From: CAUZWH01 sp965224275
GTDB lineage: Bacteria > Pseudomonadota > Alphaproteobacteria > SHVV01
Reading direction: 5' to 3'
Assembly (NCBI GenBank): GCA_965224275.1
Contig: CBDCYR010000005.1
Location: forward strand, 1 to 64,000
DNA length: 64,000 nucleotides
Shown here: one piece after another, positions 24,563 through 33,924 of the stretch
Layout of the letters: every line of letters starts with the position of its first letter
Numbering within the stretch: the stretch's first letter is position 1
Notes under the pieces: model-generated
What the model was told of the DNA's origin: nothing
Seen by the model: the letters and a program-made list of their open reading frames with translations, nothing else
The model's database searches: none
Position numbers and translations under genes: made by a program

Positions 24563-25651
24563 ATGTCGGGCGCGAAAGATCCATCCCTCGATCAAATAAT
24601 CCAGGCGGATAGTCTGGAAGCGTTGGCGTCATTGCCAGCGGAATCGGTCGATTTGGTATTCGCCGATCCGCCGTACAACCTTCAACTCGAACAAACACTC
24701 CATCGCCCTGATCACAGTCGCGTCGACGCCGTCGATGATGATTGGGACAAGTTCGCGGATTTCTCCGCCTATGACGCGTTTACCGAAGCTTGGTTGACCG
24801 AGTGCCGCCGGGTTCTCCGGAAATCCGGAACGCTGTGGGTCATTGGCAGCTACCACAATATTTTCAGGGTGGGCACCAAGCTCCAAGACCTCGGCTTTTG
24901 GATTCTTAACGACGTCATTTGGCGTAAATCAAACCCCATGCCCAACTTCCGCGGGCGCCGATTTACCAATGCCCACGAGACTTTAATTTGGTGTACCAAG
25001 GAACGTAATCAAAAGCGCTATACGTTCAACTACAACGCCATGAAGGCGCTCAACGAAGACCTGCAGATGCGGTCGGATTGGCTCCTGCCCCTATGCACCG
25101 GACGCGAGCGACTGCGGGTGAACGGACAGAAAGCGCATCCGACTCAGAAACCAGAGGCGCTTCTCTATCGCGTGATTTTAGCCGCAACTCGGGTCGACGA
25201 TATCGTTCTCGATCCCTTCTTTGGCACGGGAACCACCGGTGTCGTGGCAAAACGATTGCGACGCCGATATATCGGCATCGAACGCGACGAGACCTACGTC
25301 ACGCTTGCCCGCGAACGCCTGGCGGCGGTAACGCCCGGACATTTGCCCGACCTCGACATTACGGAGGGAAAACGCGCCGAGCCGCGGATACCCTTCGGCC
25401 AAGTACTCGAACGCGGATTGCTCTCGCCAGGTGAAATGCTGTTTGACCTGAAGCGCCGATTCCACGCCAAAGTTCGTGCCGACGGCAGTCTGATCGCTGA
25501 AGGAATCACGGGCTCGATCCATCAGGTCGGCGCTCATGTGCAAGGCGCCCCGGCTTGCAACGGCTGGGCATTTTGGTATCACGAAACCAAAGGCGGCCCT
25601 GAGGTGATCGATGCGTTGCGCCAACGCATCAGGGCAGAAATTGCCAATTAG
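24563..25651 (+). CDS. ccrM: Cell-cycle DNA adenine methyltransferase CcrM (GANTC)
   Basis: 362 residues from the ATG at 24563 (a GTG at 24551 is possible). The catalytic motif DPPYNL is at residues 35-40 and the SAM-binding DPFFGTGTTG at 217-226, the order of beta-class N6-adenine methyltransferases. The C-terminal domain, about residues 270-362 with the block GSIHQVGAHVQGAPACNGWA, is the DNA-recognition RAMA-type domain of CcrM. Length and layout match Caulobacter CcrM (358 aa). It methylates adenine in GANTC and links gene expression to replication in Alphaproteobacteria. Two GANTC sites precede the gene. Confidence 0.95.
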   Translation: MSGAKDPSLDQIIQADSLEALASLPAESVDLVFADPPYNLQLEQTLHRPDHSRVDAVDDDWDKFADFSAYDAFTEAWLTECRRVLRKSGTLWVIGSYHNIFRVGTKLQDLGFWILNDVIWRKSNPMPNFRGRRFTNAHETLIWCTKERNQKRYTFNYNAMKALNEDLQMRSDWLLPLCTGRERLRVNGQKAHPTQKPEALLYRVILAATRVDDIVLDPFFGTGTTGVVAKRLRRRYIGIERDETYVTLARERLAAVTPGHLPDLDITEGKRAEPRIPFGQVLERGLLSPGEMLFDLKRRFHAKVRADGSLIAEGITGSIHQVGAHVQGAPACNGWAFWYHETKGGPEVIDALRQRIRAEIAN

Positions 25652-25731
25652 CCAAGACACTTTGAAGAAGACACCTTGAAGAAGACACCTTGAAGAAGAC
25701 AGATCGAAGAAGACAGCTCCTAGAAGAACCC
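25648..25731. repeat. 14-bp tandem repeat between ccrM and the OsmC gene
   Basis: Four clear units of TTGAAGAAGACACC (25662-25675, 25676-25689, 25690-25703, 25704-25717, the last two slightly changed) are flanked by degenerate units on both sides. The unit length is not a multiple of three and the first unit begins about 10 bases after the ccrM stop. The rest of this 147-base gap (25732-25798) shows nothing recognisable. Confidence 0.8.
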
Positions 25732-25798
25732 GCGGAGAAACCGGAACGCAAAATTCATGGCAGTATCGATAATTTGCGGTCGATGAAGGAAGCCCAAC

Positions 25799-26326
25799 AT
25801 GGATGCACAACAACTCAAGGCTCTCCAAGCGCCTTTGAAGTCCCGCTATCGCACTGAACCCGCTGCGGCCCTTGTCCGACTCACGGCCGAGGGCTCGCTC
25901 GACAGCGAGGGCATCACTTGCTCGGTGGGTACCGCACGAGCGCTGGTCGACGCCGGGCTGCACCCGGCGACGGGTGGAGACGGAACCTCGGTGTGCTCCG
26001 GCGACATGTTGTTGGAGGCCTTGGTTGCTTGCGCCGGTGTCACGGTCCGCGCGGTTGCAACGGCGATCGATATCGAGTTGCGCGGCGGCACGGTTCGGGC
26101 CGAGGGGCTCCTCGACTTTCGCGGCACCCTGGCAGTCGACCGCGACGCACCGGTCGGTTTTAGCAAGATCAACCTCACGTTCGATCTCGATACCGACGCG
26201 GACACCGACGCGATCGCCAATCTGCTCAAACTGACCGAACGTTTCTGTGTGGTCTACCAAACCTTGAAATCATCGCCTGCAATTGAAGTCGCCCACGCAA
26301 CGACCAAGTCGGCGGCGGCGGACTAG
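25799..26326 (+). CDS. OsmC-family protein
   Basis: 175 residues with the OsmC/Ohr fold pattern. Two conserved cysteines appear in LLEALVACAGVTVRAVA and LTERFCVVYQTL, the places of the peroxidatic and resolving cysteines that reduce organic hydroperoxides. The N-terminal ~55 residues contain GTARALVDAGLHPATGGDGT, usual in the longer OsmC-like subgroup. Peroxidase activity is inferred. It converges on mutY, whose stop codon overlaps its end. Confidence 0.85.
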   Translation: MDAQQLKALQAPLKSRYRTEPAAALVRLTAEGSLDSEGITCSVGTARALVDAGLHPATGGDGTSVCSGDMLLEALVACAGVTVRAVATAIDIELRGGTVRAEGLLDFRGTLAVDRDAPVGFSKINLTFDLDTDADTDAIANLLKLTERFCVVYQTLKSSPAIEVAHATTKSAAAD

Positions 26327-27435
26327 GCGCCTACCGTATCCCCGTCGATGACGCCATGACGTGCTGCATGGCGGATTATCTTTTTCACCATCGTCGGCAG
26401 GGCTTGCTCACCCAACCGGCCGGGCGCGCTCCACACACCCTTTCGCGACCGCAAATCTTGGCGTTTCGCAAAGGCCGAAATCAGCGAAAAACGAATCTGG
26501 AAATGGGTAAAGCCATGTTGGACTGAACCGGGAATTTGTCGCCAATCAGCCGTTATCGGCGCGGCACGAATAGCGGTTTCGATCGTTGGCGGTTGCGTCA
26601 GCCAGGGCGATAATGGCACCTGCATCATGCCGCCGAGCAACCCGCGGTCCGGCCGACGCTCGAGAAATAGGTCCCCATTACCGGCGGTAATAATGAATGC
26701 CGCGGCATAGCGCACGGGTCGTTCCGGTTTCGGCGCCCGGCGCGGAAGATCCGCTGCCACACCGAGCGCATAACCGCGACAGGCGAACTGCCACGGACAG
26801 TCCATACATTTGGGCTGGCGTGGCGTGCAGACCGTTGCCCCGAGATCCATGATCGCCTGGGCGAAATCGCCCGGGCGAACCGATGTCGCCAGTTCGAACG
26901 CGATCCCGCGCAATCTCGGTTTGATGGCGGGTAGCGACGCCTCAATACAAAACATACGCGCCAGAACTCGTTCTACGTTGCCATCGATCGGCACATGCGG
27001 CCGGTCAAATGCAATCGCCGCGATGGCATTCGATGTATAGGGCCCGATTCCCGGGAGCTGCTGTAACGTCGCCGCGGTGCCGGGTAGATCGCCGCCGTAG
27101 CTGTCGCGCACGATCCGCGCGCACTTGTGCAAATTGCGCGCGCGGCCGTAATAGCCCAGACCCTGCCATGCGTGGAGGACCTCGTCGAGGTCGGCCGCCG
27201 CAAGGTCCGCGAGGGTCGGCCACCGCGCTAGAAAACTCTGGTAATACGGTATGACCGTAGCGATTGTGGTCTGTTGAAGCATTATCTCGCTCAACAAAAC
27301 GCGATACGGATCCGGCTTCTTTCCCCCCTTTACGCGCCACGGAAGATCGCGACCGCTCACGTCGTACCATGCGAGGATGCTATCGCGGAGACGCGACGGA
27401 TCGCTAGTTGGATTGGGTAACTGTGGTTTCCTCAT
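26323..27435 (-). CDS. mutY: A/G-specific adenine glycosylase MutY
   Basis: 370 residues from the ATG at 27435 (an upstream in-frame ATG at 27447). Landmarks are SEIMLQQTTIATVIPYY, the helix-hairpin-helix LQQLPGIGPYTSNAIAAIAF, the [4Fe-4S] loop CTPRQPKCMDCPWQFAC (C-x6-CxxC-x5-C), and a C-terminal NUDIX-like domain that recognises 8-oxoguanine (RRPDRGLLGGMMQVPL, HGFTHFQIRFSL). It removes adenine paired with 8-oxoG. It is divergent from the DciA-like gene at 27499. Confidence 0.96.
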   Translation of the reverse strand: MRKPQLPNPTSDPSRLRDSILAWYDVSGRDLPWRVKGGKKPDPYRVLLSEIMLQQTTIATVIPYYQSFLARWPTLADLAAADLDEVLHAWQGLGYYGRARNLHKCARIVRDSYGGDLPGTAATLQQLPGIGPYTSNAIAAIAFDRPHVPIDGNVERVLARMFCIEASLPAIKPRLRGIAFELATSVRPGDFAQAIMDLGATVCTPRQPKCMDCPWQFACRGYALGVAADLPRRAPKPERPVRYAAAFIITAGNGDLFLERRPDRGLLGGMMQVPLSPWLTQPPTIETAIRAAPITADWRQIPGSVQHGFTHFQIRFSLISAFAKRQDLRSRKGVWSAPGRLGEQALPTMVKKIIRHAARHGVIDGDTVGA

Positions 27436-27498
27436 GGCGCCGCGCATTCACCGTCGATAAGGTAGTACGTGGACCCGGTCATATGCGATCGCCAATCC

Positions 27499-27999
27499 GT
27501 GAACAACAAACGCGACAAAGCTGAACGCCGATCAAATAGGGCCCAACACGTTGGGCGCCTGATCGATCGTGTCATTGCCAAGCCGCTGCGTCGCAATGGT
27601 TTTGCCCACAGCGAAGTGCTCACCCGGTGGTCCGCCATCGTCGGCACCGAACTTGCGGCGGTGTCGTGTCCGGAAAAGCTCAGCTTTACACCTCACAACC
27701 AGGGCACCGGCGTTCTAAGCATTCGCGTTGCCAGTGCCGCAGCGCTTGAGTTTCAACATCGTCAATCAGAAATTATTGAGCGCGTGAATAGCTATTTCGG
27801 ATTTCGTGCGGTCAAGCGGTTACGCCTTGTTCAGGCGCCCCTGCCCACTTTCGCACATCAAAAGGCGATCGCGCCGGCTCGAACCGTCGCCCCGAACCCG
27901 TTGACACCATCCAGCCAGACCCGCGCGGTGGAAAATGATGACTTGCGCGCTGCCCTCGACCGTCTCGAGCAACGCATAGCGGGGTCCCGCGCCGACTAA
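27499..27999 (+). CDS. DUF721 / DciA-like protein
   Basis: About 166 residues from a GTG at 27499 (GTG at 27469 is the alternative). The conserved domain covers HVGRLIDRVIAKPLRRNGFA, VLTRWSAIVGTELAAVSCPE and LSIRVASAAALEFQHRQSEI, a standard DUF721 pattern. DciA proteins load the replicative helicase DnaB in bacteria that lack DnaC; that role is inferred for this copy. The C-terminal half is less conserved. It diverges from mutY and precedes the DsbA-like gene. Confidence 0.82.
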   Translation: MNNKRDKAERRSNRAQHVGRLIDRVIAKPLRRNGFAHSEVLTRWSAIVGTELAAVSCPEKLSFTPHNQGTGVLSIRVASAAALEFQHRQSEIIERVNSYFGFRAVKRLRLVQAPLPTFAHQKAIAPARTVAPNPLTPSSQTRAVENDDLRAALDRLEQRIAGSRAD

Positions 28000-28115
28000 T
28001 GTCACCGAGATCGTCGCAACGGGACCGCCGGGTTCTTGTCGCGCTTTCTGCGAGACCCTATACTCTGCTACAACATGTTGCGGTCGTTACACTTATTCAA
28101 GCTACTTGTAGGTAC

Positions 28116-28877
28116 ATGTCGATAAAGATCGCCCTTTTTGCTGCGATGTTGATCGTTGGTGGATCGGTGCAGGCACAAGACGTCGAGCCGCTTCCTGAGA
28201 TGGCCCTTGGCGCTGCAGACGCACCGGTCACCATCATTGAGTACGCGTCAATGAGCTGTCCGCACTGCGCCACGTTCCACACCGACGTTTTCCCCGATCT
28301 CAAGTCCAACTATATCGATACGGGCAAGGTGTATTTTATTTTCCGCGAATTTCCGCTCAATACGCCTGCCTTCCAAGCCTCTGTTCTGGCTCGCTGCGGC
28401 GGTCCGTCGCGCTTTTTCGGGTTTATCGACATTCTATTCAACCAGCTGCAAACCTGGGCCGCCGGCCCCGACCCGCTTAGCGAATTAGCCCAAATAGGTC
28501 GTCTGGGTGGCATCTCAAACGAAAAATTCCAGAGTTGCCTGCGCGACAAGCGCATAACTGACGGCATTCTTAAGAACCGACTGACCGGCGAGCAAACTCA
28601 CAAGGTCGCCTCGACGCCAAGTTTCGTGGTTAACGGGCAGATGTTGGTCGGGGTTCAGGATATCAGCCAATTTGACGCTGTCCTTGGGCCTTTGCTGGAA
28701 GGCAAAACGCCAGCCGCGAAAAATACCGCGGGACCCGCATCGCAAGCATCGTCGAGTTCACCTGTTGACGATGGTTCGGGGCTGCCGTTGTGGGCCATCA
28801 TCGTAATCGTTGTGGCAATCGTCGGCGCCGGCGGCGCCTGGGTGCTTATTCGTCGCCGCGGTCCCAGCCCAACTTAG
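28116..28877 (+). CDS. DsbA-family thiol-disulfide protein with a C-terminal membrane anchor
   Basis: 253 residues. A signal peptide (MSIKIALFAAMLIVGGSVQA) is followed by a DsbA thioredoxin domain: active site SMSCPHCATFH at about 45-55 and the cis-proline loop VASTPSFVVNG. It acts in the periplasm, oxidising or isomerising disulfides. Unlike ordinary DsbA it has a Ser/Ala/Pro linker and a C-terminal hydrophobic helix (LPLWAIIVIVVAIVGAGGAW) ending in RRRG, so it is probably tethered to the inner membrane. The frame extends upstream to 27999 without conservation. Confidence 0.9.
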   Translation: MSIKIALFAAMLIVGGSVQAQDVEPLPEMALGAADAPVTIIEYASMSCPHCATFHTDVFPDLKSNYIDTGKVYFIFREFPLNTPAFQASVLARCGGPSRFFGFIDILFNQLQTWAAGPDPLSELAQIGRLGGISNEKFQSCLRDKRITDGILKNRLTGEQTHKVASTPSFVVNGQMLVGVQDISQFDAVLGPLLEGKTPAAKNTAGPASQASSSSPVDDGSGLPLWAIIVIVVAIVGAGGAWVLIRRRGPSPT

Positions 28878-28919
28878 AGTCTTGGCGGCCGAGTCAGAGT
28901 AGCAACTGGGGTAGTAGAC

Positions 28920-31900
28920 GTGCAGTTCAACCGGATTCGTCTCAGCGGCTTTAAATCCTTCGTCGAGCCAACCGAGCTTTTTATCGAACCCGGCATGACC
29001 GGAATCGTTGGCCCGAACGGATGCGGTAAATCAAACCTGGTTGAAGCAATGCGCTGGGTGATGGGTGAAACATCGGCCAAGCGTATTCGCGGAACCGGAA
29101 TGGAGGACGTTATTTTCGCCGGCAGCGGGAATCGGCCAGCGCGGAATATCGCTGAAGTTTCGATCCTGGTCGACAATCGTCAACGCAATGCGCCGTCTGC
29201 TTATAACGACGACACCGAAATCGAAATCGTTCGCCGCATCGAACGCGACAGTGGATCCCACTTCACGGTAAACGGACGCGAGGCGCGCGCGCGCGATGTG
29301 CAACGGCTATTTGCGGATGCCGCCAGCGGTGCCCATTCAACCGCTCTCGTTAGCCAGGGTGAAATCGGCGCGCTCATCAAGGCCAAGCCCGAAGATCGGC
29401 GATTGCTGATCGAGGAGGCTGCGGGTATCACTGGGCTCCACTCACGTCGCCACGAGGCGGAACTGCGGCTGCGCGCGGCGGAGACAAATTTGGAACGTCT
29501 TGCCGACGTAATGGCGACCCTGGAGGGTCAACTTCAGAGTCTCAAGCGGCAGTCCCGACAGGCGACACGTTACCGCAATCTGAGTGGACACATTCGTAAA
29601 GCGGAAGCCACGCTGCTGTACGTAACCTGGCGACTCGTGGTTGACCAACTCCAAATCGCGCACAGCGAACTCGAAGACCACGAGCGGGGTGTTGCGACGA
29701 TCACCAAATCAGTTGCGCGCGCAACGTCTGCTTTGGAGGCCGCCACGTCGGCTTTGCCGCCCCTGCGCCAAAGCGAAGCTGAGGCCGCGGCCAAAATACA
29801 CCGCCTCGACGTGGCCGGTGAGCAACTCAACAACGAGGAACAACGCGTTCTCCAGGAGCGCACGCAATTGGACGCGCGACGTATGCAAATTGAAGCCGAC
29901 GCACAACGCGAACTGGCGCGCGTCGAAGATGCGGCAAGCTCGACCGCTCGGTTGACGAGCGAACGCGAGGAGATTGAGCGCTCACAGGACAACGAAGAGA
30001 ATGCATTTGGGACCGCGGCGATGCACCTTCGGACCAAGCTCGGTGAGACTTCGGCAATCGAGCAGGAACTGGCCGCATGGACCGAACAACTGGCGGAATC
30101 CGAAGCCGAGCGGCGCAGCTTGCGCGCGGGATTGGACAACGTCGTCAACGATCTCGTTCGGTTGAATGAACGCCGCATTGCTATCCGCGATCAGCGCGAT
30201 CTGCTAATCGGGCGCAAGGTTGACCAAACCTTCGACGACGCACCTAATCTGGCGGCCCTGCAACAATCTATTCAATTGACCCGAAGAGCTCACGTTGATG
30301 CGGCGGAAACGCTTGAGGCCCGCCGATCAGCCGAGACCGACGCTCGAGAGGCATTCCGTACGATCGAAACCGAGGTTTCGCGATTGGGCGCCGAGGAAGC
30401 AGCCCTGGCATCGCTGCTCGGTGACGAGGAGCGCGATCTCTGGCCGGCCCTGATTGACGCCGTCACAGTCCAAGCCGGCTACGAGGCGGCGCTCGCGGCA
30501 GCCCTGGGCGACGAACTCAGCGTCGCTGCGGATATCGCTGCACCCGCCCATTGGCGAGAAATTACAACCGACCAGCCAGCCCCACCGCTACCAGGCGAGG
30601 CGGTGCCGATTTCGCAATTCATCACCGCTCCAAAGGTGTTATCGCGGCGCCTCTCACAAATCGGCATCGTTGACGATGAGGAAATCGGCGCCGCGCTTCA
30701 GGCCCAGTTGCAACAGGGCCAACGCTTGGTCAGCTGCAACGGCGGTTTGTGGCGCTGGGACGGCTATACGGTGACCTCTGATTCGCCAACGATGGCGCTG
30801 AATCGCTTGAATCAGCGGACGCGGTTACGCGAGCTGCGTGCCGAGTTGGAGAACTTACGCCCCACCTTCGATCAAAAACGTCAGCGCACATTGGATGCGA
30901 AAGCGGCGAGCGACCTTGCCAGTACCAATGCAGCACGTGCGCATCAAGCCCTCCTCGATACGGAGGAGCTTTTATTCGCCAAGCGAGAAGCGATCGCCGA
31001 ATCCCAACGCGAAGCGACCGAACATCAGGCCCATATCCTCAGTTTGGCCAACGCGTTAGAGGAAATATCCGCGGCGGAGCGGCCACTCAATGAGCGCCGT
31101 CGTGAGATCTTGGCCAAACGCAGGTTGCTCCCCGAGATTAGCTCGCTTCGACTGAGCAGTGACCGAACGCGACTCAAGCTCGATGTGGCTCGCGAACTAT
31201 TGAATGACGCGCAAGCGACGCATGCGCGCCTCGAACACGACGCAAAAGCCCGTAGCGCGCGCTACGCGGCGATCACGGCCGAACAAGAAATATGGCGCAA
31301 CCGTGAAGCCGAGGCGCGCACGCAGCTCAGCGAACTCGATGCACGCCGCAATGAAACCGCGGCCGCATTTGAGCAAATCATGCAACGCCCGGCCGACATC
31401 CAGAAACGCCGCGAATCGCTACTCATTGAAATTGAAACGGCAGAACATGCGCGCCGCGATGCCGCAGATCGTTTGGCGATCGCGGAGACCGCCGAAGCCG
31501 GCTGCAATGAAGAACTAAAGCGCTGCAACGTGTTACTGGCGCAAGCACGCGAAGAAAAAATTCGCCGTGAGGGCCATACTGCCCAACTAGAAGAGCGCGA
31601 GCGCGAGGTTGGTCGGCGAACCCATGACGCGCTCGATTGCACGCCCGAGGACGCGAGCGATATCGCCGAACTCAAGGATGAGGCGGACTTACCAGAACTA
31701 GAGGCAACCGAAACAAGGCTGCAGCGACTTCTCCGTGAACGCGAAAACATGGGTCCAGTTAATTTACGCGCTGAACAGGAGGCAACCGAGGTTGGCGAGC
31801 AACTACAAACATTGCTCGACGAACGCGCCGACCTCGAAGCGGCGATTTCTCGCTTGCGCCAGGGAATCTCGAGCCTCAATCGCGAAGGTCGTGAACGTCT

Positions 31901-32375
31901 GCTGGCCGCGTTCGCAAAGGTTGATGCCAACTTCCAAGAGCTCTTTAGGGTTCTTTTTGGCGGCGGCCGCGCCCACCTGTCGCTCACCGATGCCGACGAC
32001 CCGCTTGATGCCGGGGTCGAGATTATGGCCAGCCCTCCCGGAAAGCGTATGCAGATTTTGACGCTGTTATCGGGTGGCGAGCAGGCGCTGACGGCGATTG
32101 CGTTGCTGGTTGCCGTCTTTCAAACAAATCCGGCCCCGATCTGCGTGTTGGATGAGGTTGATGCGCCGCTCGACGAATCCAATGTGGAACGTTTCTGTGA
32201 ACTCATTGGTACGATTTCGAAGCAAACCGACACGCGTTTTCTTGTGGTCACGCATAATCCCATCACGATGGCTCGCGTTGACCGCCTCTATGGCGTCACA
32301 ATGGCCGAACAAGGTGTTTCTCAGCTCGTCTCGGTCGACCTTTTCGATGCTGGGGAGTTGCGGGCAACAGCGTGA
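28920..32375 (+). CDS. smc: Chromosome segregation ATPase SMC
   Basis: 1,151 residues from a GTG. The N-terminal ATPase half has Walker A GPNGCGKSNL (31-40) and the Q-loop region; two long coiled coils flank the hinge at about 480-650; the C-terminal half has the ABC signature LLSGGEQALTAIALL and Walker B ICVLDEVDAPLDESN. SMC dimers with ScpA/ScpB extrude DNA loops and organise the chromosome; scpAB are not in the window. The length is normal for bacterial SMC. Confidence 0.97.
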   Translation: MQFNRIRLSGFKSFVEPTELFIEPGMTGIVGPNGCGKSNLVEAMRWVMGETSAKRIRGTGMEDVIFAGSGNRPARNIAEVSILVDNRQRNAPSAYNDDTEIEIVRRIERDSGSHFTVNGREARARDVQRLFADAASGAHSTALVSQGEIGALIKAKPEDRRLLIEEAAGITGLHSRRHEAELRLRAAETNLERLADVMATLEGQLQSLKRQSRQATRYRNLSGHIRKAEATLLYVTWRLVVDQLQIAHSELEDHERGVATITKSVARATSALEAATSALPPLRQSEAEAAAKIHRLDVAGEQLNNEEQRVLQERTQLDARRMQIEADAQRELARVEDAASSTARLTSEREEIERSQDNEENAFGTAAMHLRTKLGETSAIEQELAAWTEQLAESEAERRSLRAGLDNVVNDLVRLNERRIAIRDQRDLLIGRKVDQTFDDAPNLAALQQSIQLTRRAHVDAAETLEARRSAETDAREAFRTIETEVSRLGAEEAALASLLGDEERDLWPALIDAVTVQAGYEAALAAALGDELSVAADIAAPAHWREITTDQPAPPLPGEAVPISQFITAPKVLSRRLSQIGIVDDEEIGAALQAQLQQGQRLVSCNGGLWRWDGYTVTSDSPTMALNRLNQRTRLRELRAELENLRPTFDQKRQRTLDAKAASDLASTNAARAHQALLDTEELLFAKREAIAESQREATEHQAHILSLANALEEISAAERPLNERRREILAKRRLLPEISSLRLSSDRTRLKLDVARELLNDAQATHARLEHDAKARSARYAAITAEQEIWRNREAEARTQLSELDARRNETAAAFEQIMQRPADIQKRRESLLIEIETAEHARRDAADRLAIAETAEAGCNEELKRCNVLLAQAREEKIRREGHTAQLEEREREVGRRTHDALDCTPEDASDIAELKDEADLPELEATETRLQRLLRERENMGPVNLRAEQEATEVGEQLQTLLDERADLEAAISRLRQGISSLNREGRERLLAAFAKVDANFQELFRVLFGGGRAHLSLTDADDPLDAGVEIMASPPGKRMQILTLLSGGEQALTAIALLVAVFQTNPAPICVLDEVDAPLDESNVERFCELIGTISKQTDTRFLVVTHNPITMARVDRLYGVTMAEQGVSQLVSVDLFDAGELRATA

Positions 32376-32431
32376 GACGAGACGCTGAAAAACAGTGAAA
32401 TAACAAAGCCTTAAACGGTAATCGCCACGTC

Positions 32432-32460
32432 TTGACAGGCCCTCGGCTCTGCCCTTATGG
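32432..32460 (+). promoter_or_regulatory. Promoter of the F0 ATP synthase operon
   Basis: TTGACA at 32432-32437 and TTATGG at 32455-32460 are separated by 17 bases, 46 bases before the atpI ATG. The position in the 130-base gap after smc fits a promoter for the F0 genes. The -10 is only moderately good. Confidence 0.5.
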
Positions 32461-32505
32461 TGCATCCGCTTTCGGCCCAATTGGGGCCGGGGCTAGACAG
32501 GTCAG

Positions 32506-32844
32506 ATGAGCGGACCAGATCGGCCTCCCTCGCTGGAAGACCTCGACGCCCGCCTTAAAAAAGCTCGCGGCGAAAATACTCCAGTACCGCCGCAAGTCTC
32601 GACAAGCGGTTACGCACAAGGTTTGCGATTATCGCTTGAGATGCTAGCGGCGGTGGTTGTGGGAGGTGGGATTGGTTGGTTCCTTGACAAATGGCTGGAT
32701 ACAAAACCGCTATTTCTTCTGATCTTTCTAGCTCTGGGCCTGATTGCGGGAATTCGCAACGTTTATCAAGCCGCCAATCGGATAAGCTCAAAATACGCGA
32801 CAGGGGGAAATCCCTCCGAACGGGACGATAACCACAAGGGTTAG
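32506..32844 (+). CDS. atpI: AtpI family F0F1 ATP synthase assembly protein
   Basis: 112 residues with a charged N-terminus and two transmembrane helices (LEMLAAVVVGGGIGWFLDKW and FLLIFLALGLIAGIRNVYQA), the alphaproteobacterial AtpI/AtpR type. It helps assemble the c-ring and may carry Mg2+. It heads the F0 operon directly before atpB (29-base gap). Confidence 0.92.
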   Translation: MSGPDRPPSLEDLDARLKKARGENTPVPPQVSTSGYAQGLRLSLEMLAAVVVGGGIGWFLDKWLDTKPLFLLIFLALGLIAGIRNVYQAANRISSKYATGGNPSERDDNHKG

Positions 32845-32873
32845 CGATCTCGTCTCGAAATCAGGGAAAAGAC

Positions 32874-33614
32874 GTGGCCGGGGAAAAACACAGTCCGCTC
32901 GAGCAGTTCGAAATTCATCGGCTTGCCCCCATGGACGTGGGCGGACTCGACGTTTCATTTACAAATTCATCTCTGTGGATGGTCATATCTGTGGCCGCGG
33001 TGACCATCTTGCTGACCGCAAGCATGAGCCGTCGGGCCATGGTTCCCGGTCGCTGGCAATCGGTCGCTGAATTGTTTTATGAGTTTGTCGCCAACACATT
33101 GCGTGACACAGTCGGTAGTGCGGGGCGGAAGTACTTTTCGCTAATTTTCACGCTTTTCATGTTCATTCTGTTTGCGAACTTGTTGGGGCTTGTCCCCTAT
33201 AGCTTCACAACGACCAGCCACATCATCGTCACGTTTGCCATGGCAATCGTCGTATTCATTGGCGTGACAATCCTCGGTTTCGCGAAACACGGATTTCACT
33301 TCCTTAAGTTTTTTGTTCCAAGCGGCGTGCCGATAGCGATGATCCCGCTAATGGTCCTCATCGAGCTCATTTCTTATCTGGCGCGACCGGTTACGTTGTC
33401 ACTTCGTCTGTTCGCGAACATGTTGTCGGGACACACGCTACTCAAAGTGTTCGGCGGGTTCGTGGTGCCGCTTGGAATCGCTGGCGTTGCACCGCTCGCA
33501 CTGACCGTCGCCCTGTATGGTCTTGAATTGATCGTGGCGTTTCTCCAGGCCTACGTATTCACCGTTCTAACGTGCCTTTACATCAACGACGCGTTGCACA
33601 TGCACGAACACTAA
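32874..33614 (+). CDS. atpB: F0F1 ATP synthase subunit a
   Basis: 246 residues from a GTG. The membrane protein has the essential arginine in RPVTLSLRLFANMLSGHTLL, which faces the c-ring, and the closing helices with GLELIVAFLQAYVFTVLTCL. It forms the proton half-channels. The order atpI-atpB-atpE-atpF'-atpF without F1 genes is the split arrangement of Alphaproteobacteria. Confidence 0.97.
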   Translation: MAGEKHSPLEQFEIHRLAPMDVGGLDVSFTNSSLWMVISVAAVTILLTASMSRRAMVPGRWQSVAELFYEFVANTLRDTVGSAGRKYFSLIFTLFMFILFANLLGLVPYSFTTTSHIIVTFAMAIVVFIGVTILGFAKHGFHFLKFFVPSGVPIAMIPLMVLIELISYLARPVTLSLRLFANMLSGHTLLKVFGGFVVPLGIAGVAPLALTVALYGLELIVAFLQAYVFTVLTCLYINDALHMHEH

Positions 33615-33662
33615 GCGACGCACAGACATCCAACTGAACAACCAGCAAAGAAGGAGACCGTT

Positions 33663-33887
33663 ATGGACGCAGAAGCCGCGAGACTTATTGGCGCAGGTTT
33701 GGCCACGATGGGAGTGGCAGGTGCTGGTGTGGGGATCGGACTGATATTTGGTAATTATGTCGCAGCAGGAATTCGCAATCCGTCCGCCGCGCAAGGCATG
33801 TTTGGAAATGTTCTCCTTGGCTTTGCGTTGACCGAGGCCATTGCGCTATTTGCACTGGTTATCGCGTTCCTAATCCTCTTCATCTGA
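33663..33887 (+). CDS. atpE: F0F1 ATP synthase subunit c
   Basis: 74 residues forming a two-helix hairpin. The first helix holds the glycine-rich AGAGVGIGLIFGN, and the second the proton-carrying Glu58 in GFALTEAIALFALV. The strong AAGGAGACC ribosome site lies just before the ATG, fitting the high copy number of this subunit. Glu instead of Asp does not decide between H+ and Na+; the usual Na+-binding residues (Gln32, Ser66 type) were not recognised, so H+ is likely. Confidence 0.96.
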   Translation: MDAEAARLIGAGLATMGVAGAGVGIGLIFGNYVAAGIRNPSAAQGMFGNVLLGFALTEAIALFALVIAFLILFI

Positions 33888-33924
33888 GGATTCGCCTCGG
33901 CGACCGAGGGATATCGGGAAGCTT

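Noticed and set aside
24481..24563. CtrA binding box before ccrM
   Set aside because: No TTAA-N7-TTAA spacing could be found; only loose TTAG and TAAA words.
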